Of a DNA stretch of 8,241 nt, positions 1 through 7,783 are shown piece by piece. A program made the position numbers and the translations under genes. The notes beneath the pieces are model-generated. The model searched no databases. It was not told the DNA's origin and was given only the letters and a program-made list of their open reading frames with translations. How positions within the stretch are numbered: the stretch's first letter is position 1; each line of letters opens with the position of its first letter. The DNA is from Thalassolituus sp. (GTDB lineage Bacteria; Pseudomonadota; Gammaproteobacteria; Pseudomonadales; Oceanobacteraceae), in NCBI GenBank assembly GCA_029212275.1, contig JARGOI010000057.1:2192-10432 (forward strand). Reading direction: 5' to 3'.

Positions 1-25
1 TTTTTTTGTAAAACCAAAAGTTCCT

Positions 26-1396
26 ATGCTAAAAATAAAAATAATATTACTATCTGTGTTTACACTAATCAGCCTACCTTCTTTTGCTGACTCCTCACAA
101 GCCTATGCTAATGCCGTGTTGGATGCACTTCAGCAAAAAGGTTTGCTAAGCCAAGATGAAGTGGCAAACATAAAGCAACAAGCCAACCAGGCACAATTAA
201 AAGCCAATATAGCTACAAAAAACACTGTTAAATCTCTCCCCAACCAACTTGTTGCTGCTACAAAAGGAAGCCTTAACAAGGCCAGCCCAACGATTAATCT
301 TTGGGGTAAATTACAGCCCCGCTATACTTTTGTACCATCAAAAAATGGCCTACAAGGAACAAATAGCTTTACCTTAAGACGTGCACGGCTTGGTTTAAGT
401 GGATTTTTGGCAGACAACGTTGCCTACCGTTTTCAATATGATGCTGCGAATGAAGTCCAAGGACTCTCGAATGCACAAAAACTACTGGATGCATGGGTTA
501 GTTTTAAGCATTTTGACGACTCCCTTGGCAGCATTACCTTTGGACAGCAATTTGCCCCTGGTTATACAAGACGGCCTCATACTTCCGCCAGCGTTGAGCG
601 TAAGTTTAGTGAATATTTATCACCTGGCGACACAGGTCGAGTTCGTGGAATTTCCATTAGAAAAGGTGATATGGGCCTACCTGAGAGCAACTCAAAAGGT
701 TTTTTTGGTAATCGCTTACATTATGGAGTGGGATTATTTAACAGCCCTGACTTATCACTCAATAACGACAATAACGATTTAATGTTCTCAACAGCCATTT
801 CTTTGAGACCCACTGGCATATCACCTAGCGATGATGAATATCAATTTAAAGATAGGCCCCTCGCATACAGTCTTGGTATTGCCTACAGCTCCTCTTTAGA
901 CTCTGCCACGCTAGATACCAAATTTCAACCCAGTGGGGTTGAGTTAGACAATCAATGGCTTGGAGCACATATCGACGTTCAGGCACACCATTGGTGGTTA
1001 TGGGCATCTTGGGCGCAATTTAAATCTGATGCTCAAGATGGTTTAGCTTTAAATGCACAAGGCGAGAACACAAACAGCTTAAGCTCAGATGCCTTTACTT
1101 TAGGTCTTAGTCGCGCTTATTTACTGAATTCTGAGCACATGGGGTGGGCATGGGCTTTACAGTACCAACATGTGAATAATGAACACCCCTCAAGGACAAG
1201 GTTCTTTAGACCATTAACCGGTCAATCATCTGATGAATTAGCACGTGGCATGAATCAAGGCAGCGTCTACCAAACTATGTTCACTTGGCAGTTTGATGAA
1301 AATGTTAGGCTTATTAATGAGCTCTCATACTATCAACCAAGTGATGACGGCTTTAGCTACCCTGCTTTTATTAGCCAGCTTCAAGTTGCTTTTTAA
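26..1396 (+). CDS. Outer-membrane porin, phosphate-selective porin O/P (OprO/OprP-like) family
   Basis: A 456-residue protein, expected to form a beta-barrel channel for small anions or other solutes in the outer membrane. Residues 1-21 are a classic signal peptide: Lys3 and Lys5, a hydrophobic core, then Ser-Phe-Ala before the cut. Residues 25-65 are helical, Gln/Ala/Lys-rich and contain a 'QQKGLLSQDEV' segment, like the periplasmic N-terminal helix of many OprO/P-type porins. From about residue 89 the chain shows alternating aromatic/polar strands, opening with 'INLWGKLQPRY' and the family-like 'TLRRARLGLSGFL' (116-128), and it ends in Val-Ala-Phe, the usual terminal Phe recognised by the BAM machinery. 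The start was chosen because it places the signal peptide exactly; no good Shine-Dalgarno site is visible, and the frame stays open upstream to the window edge. A broken DUF3034 gene follows after 34 bases. Family assignment is good; substrate is unknown, and 'phosphate-selective' is only the family name. Confidence 0.85.
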   Translation: MLKIKIILLSVFTLISLPSFADSSQAYANAVLDALQQKGLLSQDEVANIKQQANQAQLKANIATKNTVKSLPNQLVAATKGSLNKASPTINLWGKLQPRYTFVPSKNGLQGTNSFTLRRARLGLSGFLADNVAYRFQYDAANEVQGLSNAQKLLDAWVSFKHFDDSLGSITFGQQFAPGYTRRPHTSASVERKFSEYLSPGDTGRVRGISIRKGDMGLPESNSKGFFGNRLHYGVGLFNSPDLSLNNDNNDLMFSTAISLRPTGISPSDDEYQFKDRPLAYSLGIAYSSSLDSATLDTKFQPSGVELDNQWLGAHIDVQAHHWWLWASWAQFKSDAQDGLALNAQGENTNSLSSDAFTLGLSRAYLLNSEHMGWAWALQYQHVNNEHPSRTRFFRPLTGQSSDELARGMNQGSVYQTMFTWQFDENVRLINELSYYQPSDDGFSYPAFISQLQVAF

Positions 1397-1430
1397 AAAA
1401 ACTTCAAAACTTAATACCTAAAACGTCTAA

Positions 1431-2316
1431 ATGCCTCTTAAATCGCTGACCCTATTTATCGTTATTTTATCGTGCAACAACTTATATGCCGCTCCCCCTT
1501 TCATGAACTTTGAAGGCGTTGGTGGTGGAGGTATTGTACCGGGCGCCTACAGAGTTAACCCTCCAAAAAATGGCGATACCTTTGGTAAACCGGCTATTTC
1601 AAATTGGGATCTTATTGGTATCAATGAAAACAATGACAACCTTTATAGCAATGCAATTACAATCTCATTCCTTGATCGCTATGAAATGGGTTACGCATTA
1701 GAACAGGTTGATTTTAGACGAATTCGATCCAGTATTTTAAACGCGACCACGCTGGATGTTAAACCGGCACCATTTATATGCACAACCTACATTACAAAAC
1801 TGTTTTAGCCCATGAAACAGCTAAACGACCCGCCTTTGCTATTACTGCTGAGCTAAAGTATAACGAAACAATTGATGAACAAAATAAAAATATAGGCCAT
1901 GCTTTAGACGCACTTGGTTTAGATGATAACCTTGGCATAGATATCAATTTCTCAGTATCCAACACAAAACCAGTTTATTAGGTTACCCTGTTGTCTTTAA
2001 TGGAAATATTCGCCTCACTAAAGGACATTATCTTGGGCTTTTAGGTTTCTCTAAAAGCTACACAGCTAATGCTGAGGTATCCATTGCCATTATTCCAACG
2101 CAGACTTTCGGATATGGTTTTGAAATTCGACAACAAAATGATTCACTCAAACCCGTAACAGCCGATTTAGACATGAAAGAGGATGCGTTTTGGGATCTAT
2201 TCATTTCCTGGATGCCCAATAAGAAACTATCATTTGCAGCCGCTTATACTCGTTTTGGTAATATCGTTAATAAGGATGTTGATTTTTTTGTATTCAATGC
2301 AAAATACGACTTTTAA
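1431..2316 (+). pseudogene. DUF3034-family exported protein, broken by two frameshifts
   Basis: Three consecutive reading frames together encode one protein of about 294 residues, the size expected for DUF3034. Piece 1 (1431 to about 1774) has a signal peptide ending near 'NLYAA' and the motif 'EGVGGGGIVPGAY', then 'FLDRYEMGYALEQVDF'. Piece 2 (about 1775-1978) continues with 'FAITAELKYNE' and 'DINFSVSNTKPVY'. Piece 3 (1978-2316) runs from 'LGYPVVFNG' through 'GHYLGLLGFSKSY', 'FWDLFISWMPNKKLSFAAAY' and ends 'FNAKYDF', a barrel-like C-terminus. Both breaks are -1 shifts, each explained by loss of one base; the second would be repaired by one extra T in 'tttattagg'. No slippery heptamer is seen at either point, so programmed frameshifting is unlikely. 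DUF3034 proteins are exported, probably outer-membrane, and of unknown function. The gene lies 34 bases after the porin and probably shared its transcript. The alternative is two sequencing or assembly errors. Confidence 0.8.
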
Positions 2317-2784
2317 ATTAACTCATGTCAATTAAATAATCGGTACTTATATATTAAGCCACCGGCAAACTTTTTCACCTACTCCAAATAGGTTTATCAC
2401 GCCTTGAGCCACCTACCTTAGACTTCCTAATAGGGTACCCCATAAAACCAAGATACTGGCCGACATAGCAGTGTCTTGAAAATAGAAGAGCATCTAGGCT
2501 ATTTACAGCCGGTAAGCTGCCCTATATTACAGGTTTAAAGTGCAGCTGATAACATTACCTATTGACCCTGTCTTGAATTACCAAAAGACCTACCTCAAAT
2601 GGACTGGCTATAAACGTTAGACGCAATGTTGGGCACGATAATCAGCTCACCGCTAAAGAAAATTTAATAAATGCTGTGATAGTGACTTTAGTAAACGCCA
2701 ACTAAAAAACATTAAAACCATCTGCTAGCTAAACACTCTCTCTTAAGAAAAGTAGCATCCATTGTCCAGCAGCAGTTATTCAGA
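2317..2784. other. 468-base gene-free stretch between convergent units
   Basis: This stretch separates the broken DUF3034 gene (+) from the end of rmlB (-). No reading frame with a credible start and length is present. The longest notable open stretch is on the minus strand, 2521 down to a stop at 2375-2377: about 48 codons, with an internal ATG that would give only a 22-residue peptide. I do not recognise its translation. I also found no strong terminator for either converging gene: the G+C-rich patch 'gccaccggc' near 2358 has only a three-base stem. The region could be decayed coding sequence. Confidence 0.5.
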
Positions 2785-3858
2785 TCATGATGATCCAACG
2801 ATACCCAAACGTTCCCGCTTATAGCTACCGTCTTGCACATGCTCGCACCATAGCTGGTTCTCAAGATACCATTTAACTGTTTTACGAAGCCCACTTTGAA
2901 AAGTTTCTTGAGGGGACCAACCTAATTCTCTTTCAATTTTACTGGCATCAATAGCATATCGAACGTCATGGCCTGCTCGATCAGTTACAAAAGTAATAAG
3001 GTCTTGATAGCTTGCAACGCCCATCGGTTTATTCAGTGCTAGCTCTTCCAATAGCACACAAATTGATCGCACCACTTCTATATTCTGCATCTCATTATGC
3101 CCACCAATATTGTATGTTTCATTTAATACGCCTTGGGTGGCAACCAGTACTAACGCACGGGCATGATCTTCAACATACAACCAATCTCGAATCTGTTTTC
3201 CTTCCCCATACACGGGTAAAGGCTTACCGGCTAACGCATTCAATATAACCAATGGAATCAGTTTTTCAGGAAAATGATAAGGGCCGTAATTATTTGAGCA
3301 ATTAGTAATCAGCGCTGGAAAATCAAAGGTACGCTGCCATGCTCTCACTAAATGATCAGAACTCGCTTTACTGGCTGAATAAGGCGAACTAGGGGCATAA
3401 GGCGTTTGCTCGGTGAACAAGTCATCAGTCCCTTCTAAGTCACCGTATACTTCATCTGTTGAGATATGATGAAAACGAAAACCCGCCTTTTTAGCACCTT
3501 CTAATGACGACCAGTAATGCCTCGCTTGTTCTAATAAATTATATGTACCTACAATATTCGTTTGAATAAACTCACCGGGCCCATCAATGGAGCGATCAAC
3601 ATGCGACTCCGCCGCAAGGTGCATCACAATATCTGGCTGATGTTGATTCAATACACGTTTTATTTCAACTGCATCACAAATATCAACGTGCTCAAAGCTG
3701 TACCGATCACTCTCGCTCACCGATTTAAGTGACTCTAAGTTCCCTGCATAGGTTAGTTTATCGAGATTAATGACATTAAAATTAGTGTCGTTTATTAAAT
3801 GTCGAATAACGGCCGAGCCTATAAAACCCGCACCGCCTGTAACTAATATTGTCTTCAT
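2785..3858 (-). CDS. rmlB: dTDP-glucose 4,6-dehydratase RmlB
   Basis: Catalyses the second step of dTDP-L-rhamnose synthesis in the cytoplasm: dTDP-glucose to dTDP-4-keto-6-deoxyglucose, using tightly bound NAD. The 357-residue length matches the family. It is an extended short-chain dehydrogenase: Rossmann motif 'GGAGFIG' at residues 8-14, 'HLAAESHVDRS' at 80-90, 'STDEVYG' at 133-139 supplying the Thr134, Asp135 and Glu136 triad typical of this dehydratase, and YxxxK at Tyr160/Lys164. 'NCSNNYGPYHFPEKLIP' and 'RDWLYVEDHARA' are further family signatures. It is the last gene of the rml operon; its ATG overlaps the rmlD stop by four bases (ATGA), suggesting translational coupling, and an AGAGGA ribosome-binding site (3868-3873) sits nine bases upstream. 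No clear terminator follows. Also called rfbB/rffG. The operon context favours the rhamnose role over enterobacterial-common-antigen synthesis, which uses the same reaction. Confidence 0.96.
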   Translation of the reverse strand: MKTILVTGGAGFIGSAVIRHLINDTNFNVINLDKLTYAGNLESLKSVSESDRYSFEHVDICDAVEIKRVLNQHQPDIVMHLAAESHVDRSIDGPGEFIQTNIVGTYNLLEQARHYWSSLEGAKKAGFRFHHISTDEVYGDLEGTDDLFTEQTPYAPSSPYSASKASSDHLVRAWQRTFDFPALITNCSNNYGPYHFPEKLIPLVILNALAGKPLPVYGEGKQIRDWLYVEDHARALVLVATQGVLNETYNIGGHNEMQNIEVVRSICVLLEELALNKPMGVASYQDLITFVTDRAGHDVRYAIDASKIERELGWSPQETFQSGLRKTVKWYLENQLWCEHVQDGSYKRERLGIVGSS

Positions 3859-4742
3859 GAATGGTTATCCTCTAAAGCTTGTAAGCAACGCTGTAATGCC
3901 TCTTTCCAATAAGAAATTTGAATGCCGTATGCTTGTTTAATTTTTGCTTTATTTAATACGCTGTAATGGGGGCGTTTTGCTGGCGTTGGGTAGTCTTTTG
4001 TTTCAATCGGTAAAACTCGGCAGCTTACACCACTTAACTCAAAAATCGTTATCGCAAAATCATACCAACTACAAACCCCTTCGTTACTATAATGATACAG
4101 CTCTGTTTTAAAGGTATTGTTATTAAAACCATCGCTTTGAGCTATTTGTATAATAGCTTGCGCTAAATCTACAGCATAAGTTGGCGTACCCACTTGATCA
4201 TAAATTACATTTAATTCATCACGTTGAGATGCCAACTTGAGCATTGTTTTAACAAAGTTATTACCAAATGCTGAATACACCCAACTGGTACGAATAATAA
4301 GCGCATTATTCGGCATCAGTGATTCGATCGCCTGCTCACCGCGTAATTTACTAAAACCATACTCTCCTTGAGGAGCCACCTTATCGCTTTCAATATAAGG
4401 TTTAAAGTTTTCGCCAGCAAACACATAATCGGTTGAAATATGAATCAGCCTTGCGTGCCGACTTGCTACCATCTTAGCCAACTTGTTAACCGCCATGTGG
4501 TTAATTTGATCAGCCAATTCAGGTTCTGCCTCCGCTTGGTCGACAGCTGTATACGCCGCACAATTTATAATTAAGTCAAACTCTTTTCCTGCAAAAAAAG
4601 CATCAATACTCGCGCAGTCATTAAGATTTAATTCCTCACGGTTTGGAAATAAATACAAATAGCCTGAATCACTTCCAACTAAACCACGTATTGACTGCCC
4701 CAGCTGGCCACTGCCACCAGTCACTATTATTGTTTTAGTCAT
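3855..4742 (-). CDS. rmlD: dTDP-4-dehydrorhamnose reductase RmlD
   Basis: Catalyses the last step of the pathway: NAD(P)H-dependent reduction of dTDP-4-keto-L-rhamnose to dTDP-L-rhamnose, in the cytoplasm. Its 295 residues fit the family. Visible motifs are the nucleotide-binding 'GGSGQLG' at residues 9-15, 'CAAYTAVDQAEAEPELA' from 61 (the strongly conserved RmlD signature), 'ISTDYVFAG' at 102-110 with the catalytic Thr104, and 'YGFSK' with Tyr128 and Lys132 of the YxxxK pair. 'RTSWVYSAFGNNFVKTML' and 'GTPTYAVDLA' are also typical. The ATG at 4742 lies inside the end of rmlC (8-base overlap), and the 3' end overlaps rmlB by four bases, so it is the third gene of a coupled four-gene operon. 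No separate promoter is evident. Confidence 0.95.
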   Translation of the reverse strand: MTKTIIVTGGSGQLGQSIRGLVGSDSGYLYLFPNREELNLNDCASIDAFFAGKEFDLIINCAAYTAVDQAEAEPELADQINHMAVNKLAKMVASRHARLIHISTDYVFAGENFKPYIESDKVAPQGEYGFSKLRGEQAIESLMPNNALIIRTSWVYSAFGNNFVKTMLKLASQRDELNVIYDQVGTPTYAVDLAQAIIQIAQSDGFNNNTFKTELYHYSNEGVCSWYDFAITIFELSGVSCRVLPIETKDYPTPAKRPHYSVLNKAKIKQAYGIQISYWKEALQRCLQALEDNHS

Positions 4743-5310
4743 AGTAATTTATTGAGTAATTAAAACACTCAGGTAACTGAGTAAACAAAGGTTGTTTAGT
4801 GTCTTTATCCGATAGCATCAACTGCTCGCTAGATAAGCGCCAATCAATGTTTAACTGTGGATCATCAAATGCTAAACCACGGTCACAATCAGGTGAATAG
4901 TAATTATCAACTTTATAAGCAAAGGTTGCTGTATCGCTGAGCACCACAAAACCATGCGCAAAACCTCTAGGAACAAACATTTGTCGTTTATTTTCCCCAG
5001 ACAGCTCAACGGCAACATGTTGCCCAAAGGTAGGGCTGCCCACACGAATATCAACCGCCACATCCAACACGCTACCGTCTATCACTCTTACTAATTTACT
5101 TTGCGCATGGGGTGCTAATTGAAAGTGCAAGCCCCTTAATACCCCTTTTGAAGATTTAGATTCATTATCTTGCACAAAATTAACAGTGTAACCAACCGCC
5201 TCTTCAAACAAGTCCTGCCGAAACGTTTCCATGAAATAACCCCGCTCATCTCCATGTACACGTGGTTCTACAACAATAACATCGGGGATAAATTGTTTAA
5301 TAAACTCCAT
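4735..5310 (-). CDS. rmlC: dTDP-4-dehydrorhamnose 3,5-epimerase RmlC
   Basis: Catalyses the third step, the double epimerisation at C3 and C5 of dTDP-4-keto-6-deoxyglucose to give dTDP-4-keto-L-rhamnose. It is a small cupin-fold (jelly-roll) enzyme that acts as a dimer without a cofactor. The 191-residue product is slightly longer than the common 180-185, the extra length being a C-terminal tail. Key sites: 'VHGDERGYFMETF' at 18-30, 'VLRGLHFQ' at 57-64 with catalytic base His62, Lys73, 'VPRGFAHGF' at 113-121 with His119, and 'FAYKVDNYYSP' at 130-140 with the catalytic acid Tyr132. The ATG (5310-5308) overlaps the rmlA stop by one base in a TGATG arrangement, the form expected for translational coupling. 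All active-site residues are present, so it should be functional. Confidence 0.95.
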   Translation of the reverse strand: MEFIKQFIPDVIVVEPRVHGDERGYFMETFRQDLFEEAVGYTVNFVQDNESKSSKGVLRGLHFQLAPHAQSKLVRVIDGSVLDVAVDIRVGSPTFGQHVAVELSGENKRQMFVPRGFAHGFVVLSDTATFAYKVDNYYSPDCDRGLAFDDPQLNIDWRLSSEQLMLSDKDTKQPLFTQLPECFNYSINYYD

Positions 5311-6194
5311 CAGTCGTCCACTTCTTCTGCACAGCGAAGTAAGTACTGACCGTACTGATTTTTAGCCAATGGCTGGGCCAAAGCCACCAGCTGCTCTTTG
5401 TTAATATAGCCTTGTTCAAATGCAATTTCCTCAAGACACGCCACCTTCAAGCCTTGACGTTTTTCTATAATCTCAATGAATTGAGCCGCTTCCAACAAAC
5501 TTTCATGGGTACCGGTATCTAACCAAGCGTAGCCTCGCCCCATTAACTCAACTTTAAGGCGTTCTTCTTCCAAATAAAGCTGGTTAACCGATGTAATTTC
5601 CAATTCACCGCGATGTGAAGGAACCACTGATTTGGCTTTTTGAATCACATCATTCGGGTAAAAATACAAACCGGTCACCGCATAATTACTTTTAGGCTTC
5701 TCAGGCTTCTCAGCCAAACTAATTACATTCCCTTTAGCATCAAATTCTGCCACGCCATAACGCTCTGGGTCTGCAACCCGATAACCAAACACCGTCGCAC
5801 AATTTTGCGCTTTAACATTTTCAACGGCATTAGCGAGCATACGTGTTAAATCGTGACCGTGATAAATATTATCACCCAGTACCAAGCACACATCATCGTC
5901 AGCAATAAAGTCCTCACCTAAAACAAATGCTTGTGCCAAACCATCAGGTGAAGGTTGCACAACATAATCAAAACGAACACCCAATTCAGCTCCATCACCT
6001 AATAATCGCTGAAAACTGGCTTTATCTTCCGGTGTGGTGATAATTAGAATCTCTGTAATACCCGCTAGCATCAAGACAGATATTGGATAATAAATCATCG
6101 GTTTATCATAAAGCGGTACAAGTTGCTTAGAAACACCACGCGTAATCGGATATAACCGTGTTCCACTACCACCTGCCAATACAATTCCCTTCAC
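5310..6194 (-). CDS. rmlA: Glucose-1-phosphate thymidylyltransferase RmlA
   Basis: Catalyses the committed step: glucose-1-phosphate plus dTTP to dTDP-glucose and pyrophosphate. In this family the end product dTDP-L-rhamnose normally inhibits it. From this start the protein has 294 residues, the family norm. It is a nucleotidyltransferase: 'GGSGTRLYP' at 8-16 (triphosphate-binding loop), 'SKQLVPLYDKPMIYYP' from 22, 'LGDNIYHG' at 106-113 with metal ligand Asp108, 'EKPEKPKSNYAVTGLYFY' from 162, and 'WLDTGTH' at 224-230 with metal ligand Asp226. The start is GTG, and two GTG codons stand in tandem (6197-6195 and 6194-6192). I chose the second: it gives the family N-terminus 'MKGIVLAGG' and sits six bases after the AAGGAG site, whereas the first is only three bases away. 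It is the first gene of the rmlACDB operon, with a candidate -10 box 32 bases upstream. Confidence 0.95.
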   Translation of the reverse strand: MKGIVLAGGSGTRLYPITRGVSKQLVPLYDKPMIYYPISVLMLAGITEILIITTPEDKASFQRLLGDGAELGVRFDYVVQPSPDGLAQAFVLGEDFIADDDVCLVLGDNIYHGHDLTRMLANAVENVKAQNCATVFGYRVADPERYGVAEFDAKGNVISLAEKPEKPKSNYAVTGLYFYPNDVIQKAKSVVPSHRGELEITSVNQLYLEEERLKVELMGRGYAWLDTGTHESLLEAAQFIEIIEKRQGLKVACLEEIAFEQGYINKEQLVALAQPLAKNQYGQYLLRCAEEVDD

Positions 6195-6200
6195 CACATA

Positions 6201-6206
6201 CTCCTT
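6201..6206 (-). promoter_or_regulatory. Ribosome-binding site deciding the rmlA start
   Basis: On the minus strand AAGGAG is followed by TAT and then two in-frame GTG codons. The site is three bases from the first GTG and six from the second, favouring the second. An ATG formed by the last AT of the spacer plus the first G (6199-6197) is out of frame and would meet TGA after one codon (ATG-TGG-TGA). Confidence 0.7.
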
Positions 6207-6225
6207 ATCATTAATGTCTCACGCT

Positions 6226-6233
6226 ATTTTATA
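6226..6233 (-). promoter_or_regulatory. Candidate -10 box of the rmlACDB operon
   Basis: The minus strand reads TATAAAAT here, close to the sigma-70 -10 consensus and about 32 bases before the chosen rmlA start, a plausible position. No good TTGACA-like -35 is found at 16-18 bases, only A/T-rich sequence, so the promoter would be weak, activator-dependent or misassigned. Confidence 0.35.
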
Positions 6234-6335
6234 GTAGCTCTGAATAATACTAAAATTTTTTACCCGAATTTAACGCTTTATCTATCATGGATATTGCGAT
6301 TGAACTTCACACATTAAGCTAACCGACCTTTTGCT

Positions 6336-6360
6336 ATCAACTTGGATTGGCTAAGTTGAT
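6336..6360. repeat. Inverted repeat (hairpin) between the ribonuclease gene and rmlA
   Basis: ATCAACTT (6336-6343) and AAGTTGAT (6353-6360) form a perfect eight-base stem around a nine-base loop, 28 bases past the stop of the minus-strand ribonuclease gene. No run of T follows on either strand, so it is not a standard intrinsic terminator. It could stabilise the 3' end of the ribonuclease mRNA, act in Rho-dependent ending, or be a protein-binding site upstream of rmlA. Confidence 0.4.
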
Positions 6361-6388
6361 TATTTAATCTTGACAACCCAGCATCTAC

Positions 6389-7783
6389 TTACTTAGCAAT
6401 AATGACCTGTGCATCAAACTGTTGTTCAAATTTATTCTTTAACGCTTGTTTAGCCGCCTCATCACCGTGTACCACTCTAATAATTTCCGGCCTCTGTCGC
6501 ATGCGTTTAACAAAGTTGATCAAATCTTTCTGATCTGCATGTGCACTATACCCACCTAGTGTATACACCCCCGCCCTAATATCAGTACGTACGCCGTCGT
6601 CAAAAACAACATAACCACCATCCGGCCCATATTGTTGAATATCACGCCCTGGCGTGCCCACGGCCTGATAACCAACAAACACGACATCTGTCCGTGCGTC
6701 TCCCAACAACGCTTGTAAATAATTTTGCATTCGCCCACCAGCGCACATACCACTGGCAGCAATTACAATTGATGGCTGCCCAGTTTGTTTTAAACGTGCC
6801 AATAAGGCTTCATGTTCAGTATGTGAATTAACGGTTAATAATTGCTCAAACGATAAGGGGTGACGCCCCACTGATAATTTTCGTTGCGCTTCTTTATCCC
6901 ACAAGTCCTTTAACTGCCGGTAGTACTTGGTAAAACTAGCTGCCAGTGGCGAATCAACAATAACATCAAGCTTTTTCCAGTCGCCACCTTGGGTATGAAT
7001 AATATGTTCAATTTCATACAGTAGCTCTTGAGTACGGCCAATAGAAAATGCTGGAATAAGTACTGTGCCGCCATTTGCCAAACACCGCTCAATGGTTTGT
7101 TGTAACATTGCACGACGGTTCGCACGACTTTCATGACAGCGATCACCATAGGTGCTTTCAATCACCAATTCATCACAACGATAAGGAGACTTAGGCGCTG
7201 CTAATAATGGTGAATACGGCGCCCCTAAATCACCCGAAAACACCACACGTTTAGAAGCTTTCTTGCCGGCCTTTTGTTGTTGAGACACATTAAATTCAAT
7301 ATATGCAGACCCTATAATATGCCCTGCAACTTTGAACTTAGCCTTTAAGTTATCGGCCAAGCTAAACCATTGACCATAATCAATGCCTTTTAACTGCTTA
7401 GTTAAACGCGCCTTTACCGATCTTATTATTGAAGCATTACGCGTTACACCAACTTTCAAGGCATCTTCAATTACCAAGGGTAACAATAAAGCCGTGGCCT
7501 TTGATGCGTAGATCGGCCCGTTAAACCCCGCTGCTAATAAATAAGGCAGGCGACCCACATGATCAATATGACAGTGCGTTAGTAACACTGCTCGAACATC
7601 ATCGATAGGAAAGTTAACTTGTTTCTTAGTCAGCACATCCTGTCCTGCTTCAATGCCTTGAAATAAACCACAATCAATTAGCACAGAAAAAGCATCATCT
7701 GCGCCATTTGCATTAACTGATAAACGATGGCAAGAGCCAGTAACCCCAGTCACCGCTCCATGGTGAGAAATTTTGTACATCAT
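6389..7783 (-). CDS. Beta-CASP metallo-beta-lactamase-fold ribonuclease (CPSF73/YSH1-like RNase)
   Basis: A 464-residue cytoplasmic protein predicted to be a zinc-dependent RNA-cleaving enzyme of the bacterial group resembling the cleavage factor CPSF73 and Thermus TTHA0252. Metal ligands are all visible: 'HCHIDH' at 70-75 (His70, His72, Asp74, His75), His155 in 'AGHIIGS', Asp185 in 'FSGDLG' and His439 in 'VVHGDE'. 'ESTYGDR' at 209-215 precedes the inserted beta-CASP domain, which carries 'IPAFSIGRTQE' at 243-253 and 'DSPLA' at 277-281. The 'RNA specificity' part follows: 'AASGMCAGGR' at 342-351 and 'GGYSAHADQKDL' at 410-421 with His415. The start is a double ATG; AGGGG lies three bases before the first and six before the second, so the true start may be three bases later (7780). 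The enzyme looks intact. RNA substrate is unknown; it is separated from rmlA by about 190 bases, so joint function with the rml operon is not implied. Confidence 0.92.
   Translation of the reverse strand: MMYKISHHGAVTGVTGSCHRLSVNANGADDAFSVLIDCGLFQGIEAGQDVLTKKQVNFPIDDVRAVLLTHCHIDHVGRLPYLLAAGFNGPIYASKATALLLPLVIEDALKVGVTRNASIIRSVKARLTKQLKGIDYGQWFSLADNLKAKFKVAGHIIGSAYIEFNVSQQQKAGKKASKRVVFSGDLGAPYSPLLAAPKSPYRCDELVIESTYGDRCHESRANRRAMLQQTIERCLANGGTVLIPAFSIGRTQELLYEIEHIIHTQGGDWKKLDVIVDSPLAASFTKYYRQLKDLWDKEAQRKLSVGRHPLSFEQLLTVNSHTEHEALLARLKQTGQPSIVIAASGMCAGGRMQNYLQALLGDARTDVVFVGYQAVGTPGRDIQQYGPDGGYVVFDDGVRTDIRAGVYTLGGYSAHADQKDLINFVKRMRQRPEIIRVVHGDEAAKQALKNKFEQQFDAQVIIAK

Noticed and set aside
1770..1785. 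Programmed -1 ribosomal frameshifting as the reason for the first frame change
   Set aside because: No slippery X-XXY-YYZ heptamer or clear downstream structure is present, and a second frame change further on would need another such signal.
1778..1981. A separate 67-residue gene starting at the internal ATG
   Set aside because: Its translation continues the DUF3034 protein of the preceding frame and is continued by the next frame, so it is the middle piece of the broken gene.
2700..2784. Intrinsic terminator after rmlB
   Set aside because: Only short, imperfect dyads around CTTAAG and GCTAGC were found, with no G+C-rich stem followed by a T-run on the minus strand.
2712..2894. A 60-residue minus-strand reading frame overlapping the 3' end of rmlB
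   Set aside because: It lies largely in another frame of rmlB and shows no signal peptide, domain or ribosome-binding site.
6370..6375. TTGACA on the plus strand in the rmlA-ribonuclease spacer as a promoter
   Set aside because: It would drive transcription into the 3' end of the minus-strand ribonuclease gene as antisense, and I judged an isolated hexamer insufficient support.
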